A model generated the notes under the pieces. It did no database searches, was not told where the DNA came from, and saw nothing but the letters and a program-made list of their open reading frames with translations. DNA of 27,616 nucleotides from Paramacrobiotus metropolitanus (taxonomy: Eukaryota; Tardigrada; Eutardigrada; Parachela; Macrobiotidae). The number at the start of each line of letters is the position of its first letter. Positions within the stretch are counted from its first letter, which is position 1. Positions 19,463 to 27,616 of this stretch are shown one piece after another. Location of the stretch: contig NW_026570618.1 in the NCBI RefSeq assembly GCF_019649055.1, forward strand, positions 1-27,616. The letters are read 5' to 3'. Made by a program: the position numbers and the translations under genes.

Positions 19463-21616
19463 TTACAATTCAGCCAATTTTATCAGGAATTGCTGCGTGA
19501 TACGCGACAGCTGCTTGACTTGCAAACCTGCCAGTCCGTCCTCGCACTACTTCTTCTCGCGATACCGTGATGTGGGACGCGGATCCGCGGTCTGCACAGC
19601 ACACAGTACCTATAATAATATGCACATAGTTATTAAAGGTGTTCTTTTATCCGAATGCAGATACGAGTGTTGTACTATCTGTACCTTGGGAATCAGGCTG
19701 AGTTTTGCATTGGAATTGTCACTGGCGGTCAGCGAAGCCAGGAAACGGGACAATGCATGCAGCTGCGCTTCGTTCGGCGCCGGTAGTGTTGCCTCCAGAG
19801 CATCCCAAATTGTACAGCCGAATTCCTCAGGCATCGTCAATCGAGCAAAGGGAATGGCGCAGGTCATTTCGAACGACAGCTGTTCAAAGTCCCTAGCAAA
19901 AGCAGAGTACTGCAACTCCATTTCACACTTGACGAAGCAGACCGCGCTACAGGGATAGTTTCGCCATGATGCGACAAAATCGCTCAGGCACACTTGATTA
20001 AAATTATATCCCGAACGGTAAGCGCCCAGCGGCCAATGGCGTCTACAGGCGGGTGAGTGGACCAAGTCGCTCCCAACCGCGGTTAGCGCAAGGCTCCACG
20101 ATGCGCCCACCCAGTAAACGGCAGCGGGATGAATTTCTCGATCTCTCTGCGTGACGAAATCGATCACGTCGAACACCTTCCGGTACATGATGGAATCGAG
20201 CCCACGCCCTCGAGTGGCGACAATGATCCGCTTGGTGGAGGAAGACAGGCATTTGAAAATCGGCGATATCAGCAAATACATCATCCGGCCGTTAACACAA
20301 TTGTCCAGCTGAACGCGACCATACGTTTTGATGACAATATTCGCGGTCAACAGCGCCGAATTTAAAACGGTATTCTACAGGGCACAGACGAGGCGTAGTT
20401 CACTTTGCTTTGCGGTGTCCAACTGCGAAAACACGCCTAACAGCACCCCCGGCGGAACTGCACTCAGCCCGTCCGTTTGCTCATTGTGGACAAATGAAGC
20501 CATCGCCATGATGAACGGAAGGCGCATAACTAATGTCCAATCAAATCGACTGAACGACTCCTGCAAAAACGTGAGCTTGCTTATCCGTAAAAGCCCAACA
20601 TTCTGTTACATTTTACATTCTTACAGCAAAACGCAGTGTATCCGTTTGGCTGTCCTGACGACAGATATACCAAAAGTATCCATCGGTTACATTTACGAAA
20701 AGTACGTGCCAACCCTGCTTGGCACTCCATTCATCGCTGTTAAGTTGTGCCAGCAAGTTTTCTTTAGAGACGGAGCAGACGTCGACCGGCAACCGTACGC
20801 TGCGTTTCACGTATTCCCCCTTTTTCACGGGTTGTGAGGAAGTGCTGAGCAGTTTCGCAGAATCACCTAGAAGTATGCAGTGTCACATTACAGCATAATC
20901 ACAGCATCAGTTTGTGAGCGTTCCCGAAAAGACGAGGACCAACTGCTGGAATCAGCGCAACTGCAGACTAGAACATTTTCATTCAAAATTTACTTCCGTT
21001 GAACATGTTACTGCAATTACGAGCAGCAGTTAATCATGAACATCGCCATATCGCGACGGCCCGGACGGGCGATCAGTCGTTAAAAAGTAAAGTACAGATA
21101 AGAGTGACTGATTGTGGAGAAAATGTCGAAGTGTCGGTACTGTACCTGTATCAGATGGCCCATATCCAGCCGGAGCAGTGTGGCCAGTGCTCTCCCACCA
21201 CGAACTTAATACTCTCCAGCGATTGCGATGGACGGGAAAATATCCGTAGAGCGTTCGCCATTATTCCTGTACTGAATCACTGGCACCAGGTGCCCGTCGT
21301 AGGCCCCGCCGATTCCCAGAATGAGTACTTCCACCGGAAACCAGGTCAGCGGACCGGATGGAAATTCCTTTGTCAGTATTTCGGCGCAATTCGTCCACTT
21401 CCTAGCACGTTGAGCGAACGCATAGAACCCGTTGAAAAGGTGGTCTGAGTCAATGCGAAAAATACGGTCGAATGGAGTTAATTCGCGTCGTCAGTGAGGA
21501 CAGCGAAAGTCGATGAAGAGCCCGGTATCAACCACGTCCACAACATGGCCGCGGCGAAACAGACGGTCCTCTCCCAAAACATTCACACCGTTCCACTAGC
21601 AAACTGCGTCCAACAT
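19463..21616 (-). pseudogene. Copy 7: complete four-exon F-box family gene silenced by four stops
   Basis: All exons are found on the minus strand: 21616-21146, 20866-20625, 20560-19685 and 19609-19463, each with good GT-AG junctions and family phases. Exon 1 (VNVLGEDRLFRRGHVVDV; GPLTWFPVEVL) has a TAG at codon 7, a TGA in place of Arg after CPH, and one lost base near VPSN(R), so its length is 471 instead of 3n+1. Exon 2 is open (EYVKRSVRLPVD, YFWYICRQD). Exon 3 has a good F-box (PPGVLLGVFSQLDTAKQSEL), but TAG replaces the conserved Trp of VCA(L)W. Exon 4 has TAG in place of Trp in KKWC, and otherwise keeps VQTADPR and LSRIT. Splice sites and most codons are intact, so loss of function looks recent. 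Confidence 0.8.
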
Positions 21617-22450
21617 GGCTGAAACGGGAATCAACCGGTCAGAGACAGAGGACGACACGGGATTTCAGCAACAGGTACAAGACACTTTACCAAATTGACT
21701 ACAATTTTGTTATTTTGTACAAATGAATAGAGGCGACGTATTAGCAGGTTTATGTTAAATGTCATCCGAAATTGCAAATTATCATAAAAAAATTCTGAAA
21801 CTGGTCGCTGCAGTCAAAAGTACCTGGCATTTTCTTCAACGGTGGTCGCAGAATGTTGGCTCTTGCAGTGTTGCTGATGCTTAACGAACATTCAAGATGC
21901 GAATACGCAACAGAAATGGAACCGTGGACGAAGCCGCAGGTCTAGAGAAAGCCACTGATTAGAAACACATCTACAGTATATAAATATTTATAAATATAAA
22001 TACAGTATATAAACGCCAGTATATAAAAAAATCGAGGCTCGTTAAGCTGCAGTCTTTGGGAAAAGGTGAAATTTGAAACCACAAACAAATCGTGTGTACC
22101 ACGTACGTAATTAATTTTGTAAGCTTAAAGTACGTATGCGCTCACAAAGTGAAAGAATTATGATAAATGCATCAAGATGTACCAAGTGACTGGATATCGC
22201 CGATTATCGCGTCATGGTGCAAAGTGGACTGCATACGACCAATTCTTTTCGTTTGGAGGAGCACTGCTACAACAGTGATTTAGTATTGGTTTGCATAACC
22301 ATTAGTTTACAAAAAACTTTTCGCTAACAAGGCCGCTAGTTTCGCTTTTTCTCGCCTGTTGATTTTATTGATGCAAGTGGGTGATTTCTTACATTAAACG
22401 CACTACGCTTGTTCAAGTTCTGCCGTAGGCGCCCATCCGGACAAATTAAA
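21617..22450. other. Spacer between divergent copies 7 and 8
   Basis: No gene. At 21974-22027 the phrase CAGTATATAAA occurs three times in an AT-rich block, which may be TATA-like promoter sequence or simple-sequence expansion. Confidence 0.4.
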
Positions 22451-24307
22451 ATGCACCTGTACCAAAATGCGGAACGATCGGTGTACGCCTGCAACGCTGT
22501 GAATGTGGAGATGGACGGTCGGCTACAGCACGGCCACGTCATGGCCCTCGATCAGGTAGCGGAATGTCCGCCGCGTCTCATCCTTGATTTTCGGTTGCCC
22601 GACGCAACGGTTCGTGGCAGTGAAATACGGGAAGATTTTCCCCAGATCCTTACTGAAGCGCACCCGCGGGCGGCGATGTGGAAGTGCTGTTGTGCGATGG
22701 TCCGGTTCGTTCCTGGAAATGGCACCGCGGCAAAATTCTTATCGACTACTTGACAAACTTGGATGATATACAGGTAGCTGGGCGTGATCAGCAGAAGCTG
22801 CTCCCCAGAACGCAGATTCGTCTGCCCACCTCAGCGGATGAACTGAAGCGAAAACGCCTTCAACCAGGAGATTTTGCAATAAGGACATGCAGGCTGCCTG
22901 ACGGCTACTGGACACTGCAACGAGTTCTGTCAGAGTGATTCGGGAGGCGACTCCAGCGTGACTTTCTACTGCGAGTAACATGCGTTCTCAGCCGGGAGAT
23001 ACAATACGTGCAGCGGCGGGACAAAGGTTCTTTGAGGGATATGGATGCAGTAAGTCAGTTTGTATTCCGTGTCAACGTGAAACGTCGGTAGAAGTACATT
23101 GAGTAATCTGTTGAACTTAGACGGAACTGTTGGAAAGCTTACGACGAGACTTCGTTTCCACTTGGGCACTCGCGGATTCCGACGAGCCAGGTGATTCTTC
23201 TGCCACAGAAGAACTAAAGAGGAAGAAACACTAAGGAACCAGGAACACCGGCGAATGCCGTTCGGCGCTGCCTTTGGAGGTACTGATGGACATCCTCCTT
23301 TCCCTGGACACACTCGACCGGTAGCGCTGTCGACGCTCCTGTGCATTGTGGGAAGCCATTCTGACGTCAACCGAACTCCGTAAAGATGTTCGTGTAACGC
23401 TTGCACCGTTTGGCTGTCCACCATGCCCGGAGCGCCAGTGGAAAGCGCAATACAGTCTGTATGCGGCGTACGCATGTATCTTCAAGCACATCACCCCCGC
23501 CACCCACACAATATCCATCTAAGATCACGTACTGGACCGTGATGATGTGGAGAATTTCAGCGATGGGAATGAAGCACTTGACTCGATTAGGAACACGCTG
23601 GACACTGTCGGTGTCCGCGTCCTGCGTTGTTCGCCTAATGTGGAAAGATTTCGCTTTGAAATGGATCAAGAGAAACCGTTAGACCTTCTTGGAGTGCAGC
23701 ATTCCGTCTGCTGTTTATGTCCTGGGGAAGGACGGCGCTGCCGCTGAGATTCAGGTCGGGGATGTGTTCGAGATGCATCTGTGCTGCGCGCAAACACCGC
23801 TGAATGTGGAACGAACTGCCTACTGCACGGCGCATCTCATCGATAGCGAAAAGATGGCCAAAACGGTGAAAAGGGTACCGTATTGTGCAAGTGCAGCCGG
23901 TTTCACTATGGGCCATAGTGAAACCGGCTGGGCGATCCGGCTCTAGAGGAATTCTATGTTCCCAGGCACATCTAACTAGGCGTACAGTTCACCCGTAAGC
24001 GAGAACGAATCAACCACCAAAGTCAGCCGCAAATACAAAAAAAACTGATTGCTAATGAATTTTCATCCAATCATGAATGAGTTAAGGCAAATGATTAAAT
24101 AATTACTCACCATGTGCTGTACCGGCATACTTGTTGAATGGACTATGTTGTGTTTCGTAAATTCTGAAGCATTACCAGGCCTGTGATCCGCGTCCGTCGG
24201 CGCACCATCTGAATCACAAGCTGACGCCGTATAATCTGGCGAGCGTGGACGCTGGCAAGCTGAACAAGTTCAGCCTGCATGTCTTGTGGCGAAAGATGCG
24301 CAGGTGA
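22451..24307 (+). pseudogene. Copy 8: highly diverged, decayed Agenet/Tudor-like plus F-box gene
   Basis: Exon 1 starts at ATG 22451 (VNVEMDGRLQHGHVMALD). A frameshift near 22665 separates the two modules; the second reads DVEVLLCDGPVRSWKWHRGK. A probable exon end is the donor GTAAGT near 23049. The F-box lies at 23268-23370 (LPLEVLMDILLSLDTLDR ... SCALWEAIL), with TAG at 23322 where a Gln/Glu-type codon is expected. TAA follows at 23520, and then an open stretch (NTLDTVGVRVLRC) with another frameshift near 23700. Exon 4 (24161-24307) is recognisable by ILKHYQACDPRP and LASVDAGKLNKF, and resembles copy 9 more than copies 1-7. Its acceptor reads CGTAA where copy 3 has CGTAG. After the TGA the same frame continues into an acidic Ser/Glu run (24320-24439). 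Confidence 0.6.
23894..23930. repeat. Perfect 37-bp palindrome
   Basis: CAGCCGGTTTCACTATGG (23894-23911) is mirrored exactly by 23913-23930 around a single central G. It would extrude as a cruciform or fold as an RNA hairpin with no loop. It falls near the 3' end of the open part of copy 8 exon 3, where it has been read as part of the frame. Possibly a palindromic-duplication scar. Confidence 0.9.
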
Positions 24308-24439
24308 GAAACGACGCCTATGGATGAGGGTTCAGTTTCCGATTCCTGCGACAGTTCCGAGTCTGAGGAAGACGAGTCTGAGGAGGAATGTAGAAGAAAC
24401 CGACTGCGTGTAGCTTCGAAGTGGTCAACGGTGTCGTGA

Positions 24440-25778
24440 CACTTGCCAGCACAATGGAATGAGTGTTCCAGATTAACTGATTGAATAACTTTGCTGGCGC
24501 TGCTTTTGGATTAACATCTCACTTTTTGGTCTCACCTTTTTCTTGCCTTTTCCTTACTGCTTCTCAAACTACTCGTATCACATATAAGTCACATTAACAT
24601 AACACTTTCGTAAAAGATCCCTGACAATAGTGACATGCACGGTGTCCGTCTGGTTCGGATGTTTTGCTAATGTAATCAGTACATTAGTCAAAATTTTAGT
24701 GTGTCAGTAGCCTGATATCGCAGCGCATAAAAGCTCTCGTAAGTCATACACACTAAACTTTCACAAAATTTCTTTGTATGAAAATGACCTGAGATTATTA
24801 TTAACAAATTATTTTGTATGAAAGTGACTTGCGGCTCACCAATGTACGCTCGACAATTGACAATGTGGGCCAATAGAAAATACAAGCAAACACATGCCCA
24901 AAACTCGCATCTTCCAAATTTAAGTGCGCTAACACCGATTTCAATGATTGTAGGCTGTTGTAAGCTGCCAGGAAAAACGAGGAAGCCAAGTTCCACGAAC
25001 TTTTGGTATCTCACGTCCAACGCTTTTAAACGTCACTTAACCGAAGTCGAGCACGGTCATTTCCTGCTCAGATCCGTCAGAACCAAGCGTCCAAAATTTA
25101 TTTGAAACCTTTTGGCTTTGATTTCACGTCGAACCAATCAGCACGTCATCAATTAAACACACCAGCAGTTTCCGGCCGAGGCAGGCCGGACATAATTCAT
25201 AGACACACTAAAAATCATCGCCCGCGAGACGGGAGCCGACAGCATGTCTTTATAGACGCACAGTCGAAGTAGAAGCTACTCGACTTTCCGTTGATTGCTT
25301 CTCTTCCAGTAGACGCCGCGAACTAATGTTGCTCAACAGAATTTTTTTGTATGTCGCATTCGACAATAATGCTGTTCGTTACTTGGTAGCCGCTGTCATG
25401 AAATGTGTAAGAACAATGCGATCTACCGACAAAACTACCGTTTCTCTACCGGAGAAAGAAGGGTTTATGGAAGAGTTAATTATGCTACAGCATAACCAAA
25501 ATTGCCGTACTTCTAACTAGAATATGAAAAATTCCTAAATGCCAGCTTAAATGCAAGTTCAATTGCACTAGAAAATTAAGAGTGAAATTTCGTACAAGAA
25601 AAAAACCACTCGGCGGAATGAGCTTACACCCTTTAACACTGACAGAAAACCACATACATCACAAAATGCATACCCTAATAAATTAGGAAATAATTTTGAA
25701 GAACACCGTTGCACGTGAACAACTCGGTATTTCACAAACATGAGCCGGAACCTGCTGTTCAAGTAACGCAATGTCCGC
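24440..25778. other. Spacer between copies 8 and 9
   Basis: AT-rich. TTGTATGAAARTGACYTG occurs twice (about 24773 and 24812). CCGGCC...GGCCGG forms a small inverted repeat near 25174-25191. Open frames here (for example 24818-25105 and its antisense) overlap each other and resemble nothing known to me. No gene was called. Confidence 0.4.
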
Positions 25779-26921
25779 CTAGGGGGAAGGTTTTAAAACC
25801 AGGTCTAGGTTCACTGTACTGTTCATTATTCGACAGTACATCAGGTACTGCACCATTCGCGTCAATCGGTTCACATCAACAGAGGCCAGTGGATCATCAA
25901 AACTTGAATCCGACTTCAAATAAGTGCAGTTCTTCCGGGGATCACTAGCCTGTCGCCATCTGATCTGTAAAGCAGTGAACCTTTACATGCACTCAACGGT
26001 TGCTGTACATTAACAATGATAGGTTCAGTATTGAAGCAGCGAACTAGCCTAGCACAGACGATGTGGAAAATGTTTTGCGCACTTTACAAAAGCTGTCTTT
26101 ACCCGTTTCAGATTTGTGGAATGGTGGTGATTCCGTGCACATTCCTTGAGCGTAGCTGACACCAGAGTCTTTTGCTGATCGTTCAGCAGCGGACAGGCCT
26201 GTTCCACCATGTCGTACCAGTCCGTGAGGGTCAGACGCCGATCGCGGCTCATCCGTCCGAATGGGATGCAAACGGTGATCGGTACGCATCCATCTCTGTT
26301 ATTCTGCCTAATATGGCACGTGAAGTTCTTCACGGTCAGCGAATGACAAACTGCTGCCAGAGAGTTAAACGCGTCATGAAGAGCGGTAATGAAATCATCG
26401 AAGAAATAAGCCAGAAAGCAGCAGTTAATATCCTTCAGTACAAGATTCCCCAGAAGTTCTTTCTCGGTTCTTCCTTGGATGACCAGCTGCAGAAGCAGCC
26501 GATCAACAAATAGCTCCAATGGCCTTCTGGATGGCTTCGCGGAATCATCTTTGTTTGGCTGGCCAACAACGCCTACAGCACGGTTACTCCCACATGAACG
26601 GGCGGTGGCATTAGCGATACGAACGGTCCCCGGACAAGTCGATGTAATACCCTCCCCAAAACGCATTTGAAATGGGAACTCCATGTAAATAAAGCGTTTG
26701 GCTGAAGACGATGTCAGGGTAGCGTTCCAGCCGGCGCACACCGCCCGCAGCCGGCATTGATGAACGGTGGGCACATACTGGAAGGCTTCCGTCAAAATCT
26801 CCATGGGAAGGAATCGGAGCACGCAGTTGTCGTCGGGAGTTGGCGCAGGCAGGAGGGATGCGAAGCCCTCAATAGCCCTCTTCATGGCAATAGCGCTGTC
26901 TTTTCCAGTTTCCAAAGGTCG
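25779..26921 (-). CDS. Copy 9: divergent F-box gene, last two exons, open
   Basis: On the minus strand, exon 3 spans 26921-26103 (acceptor TTTCAG, donor CGG|GTAAAG) and exon 4 spans 25964-25779 (acceptor TTACAG, stop TAG). Both junctions are phase 0, as in the other copies. The F-box reads LPMEILTEAFQYVPTVHQCR, then LRAVCAGWNATL. The middle region is diverged and shorter than in copy 1. Exon 4 encodes QASDPRKNCTYLKS and PLASVDVNRLTRM, aligning with QTADPR...LSRIT of the family and with copy 8. Exons 1-2 are not recognised between 26922 and the window end. A GTAAGA donor at about 27098 on this strand could end exon 2, but the peptide before it does not resemble the family. The protein is at least 334 aa over this part and has no defects. 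Confidence 0.65.
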
Positions 26922-27616
26922 CTGAAACAAATTACTCAGTAGTAAGAATAAGCTGGCGTTGGCCACGTAAAAAGAATGGGCCCATCGAACAGTCCATAAA
27001 AATCGATACACAAAACTGACTTATTTCTACCTAGCCTTGTTCGATCTTCCCACGCTAAATACGGAAAACTGGTGCCCTAACTGCTGTTCGGATTCTTACC
27101 CAGTTCCAGAGAAAGAGAGGAACGACATCCATACGAGGCACGCACATAGATGGCGACAGAACCGGATTGCGTGAATTCTGAGTTATAGGTCGGAAATGGA
27201 GCGAAATCATTGAACTGTGACCAAGGGCGAAGGTACGCAAACGCAACCCGCAGTACAACGGCCAAAAATGATGACCAATCAGAATAAAATGCAAGCGCGG
27301 AAGGGCTGAGTCGGCGTGTGAATCGGAATACGGAAATTCTTAGTCTGACCACTAGATGGCTGAGTCTGAGTCGTCACTGAACAACCTGTACCAGTGCGAG
27401 GCCAGCTTACTCGTTCCAAATTTTTATCTGTGCTTCACAAGCGGCTGAATGGGGAATACTTCTTTGCGTTTAGAGTCTTACGACTTCGACGTAATATTCG
27501 AACAATTGCTAACAGAAATCAAAGTGAATCGTTTCTAATAAAAAAGTGAAGTGCAAACTGCATAATCTCCAGAAACGGGAAACAGCTATTACATACCACA
27601 AGCAAGCAACACAGAT
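26922..27616. other. Upstream flank of copy 9, with a small open frame on the other strand
   Basis: No family exon 1 or 2 is visible on the minus strand, so they are too diverged, lost or beyond the window. On the plus strand, ATG 27356 in good context (agATGG) starts a 30-codon frame (MAESESSLNNLYQCEASLL, ending at TGA 27446-27448) that could be a first coding exon of another gene. It is too short to judge. Confidence 0.25.

Noticed and set aside
20999-21448. 149-codon plus-strand frame
   Set aside because: It is antisense to exon 1 of copy 7; the minus strand carries the conserved module motifs despite its stops.
19463-21616. Alternative genetic code with TAG as Trp or Gln
   Set aside because: Copies 1, 3 and 9 use TGG for the same Trp and end normally. 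Stops of all three kinds occur across the copies, and frameshifts accompany them.
22966-23518. Minus-strand frames of 95-169 codons opposite copy 8
   Set aside because: The plus strand carries recognisable F-box and family motifs; the antisense frames have none.

Overview
The window looks like nuclear DNA of an animal. Genes are split by short GT-AG introns (54-335 bp in the clearest copies), coding and non-coding stretches alternate, and there are retroelement fragments, palindromic non-autonomous DNA elements and AT-rich spacers. There is no bacterial operon structure. A tardigrade would fit the intron sizes and my recollection of similar predicted proteins, but I cannot verify the organism.

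The main content is an array of nine copies of one multi-exon gene family, numbered here by position: copy 1 (1297-3283, +), copy 2 (4678-6233, +), copy 3 (7334-9245, +), copy 4 (9893-10400, -, fragment), copy 5 (10780-12578, -), copy 6 (14287-17680, +), copy 7 (19463-21616, -), copy 8 (22451-24307, +, very decayed) and copy 9 (25779-26921, -, the two 3' exons only). The ancestral gene has four coding exons with conserved intron phases 1, 0, 0. Exon 1 carries two SH3-like modules that resemble, by eye, the tandem Agenet/Tudor domains of FMRP. Exon 2 carries a small conserved module around a VKR..PLP motif. Exon 3 carries a canonical F-box plus a family-specific region ending in an ALWDALEA motif. 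Exon 4 is a short tail with (Q)TADPR and KKWC..DG motifs. The inferred product is an SCF-type substrate adaptor with a chromatin- or methyl-mark-reader-like N-terminus. That combination is the most interesting thing here.

Only copy 1 is open across all four exons, and copy 9 is open over the part that is visible. The other seven carry stops, frameshifts, deletions or truncations, so the locus looks like a birth-and-death cluster. Copies 1-3 run head-to-tail on +, 4-5 on -, and two divergent pairs follow (5/6 and 7/8).

Mobile DNA lies among the copies. A poly(A)-tailed, 5'-truncated retroelement with an intact zinc-finger/endonuclease-like C-terminal domain (14822-15770) and a 175-bp palindromic element (16136-16310) both sit inside intron 1 of copy 6. 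A more decayed relative of the retroelement lies at 3620-4054. A foldback element lies at 477-680. A 532-bp element with 93-bp near-identical terminal inverted repeats lies at 18182-18713. A few short coding-looking stretches (229-354, 713-832, 4535-4663, 12707-12856, 27356-27448) are noted with low confidence.
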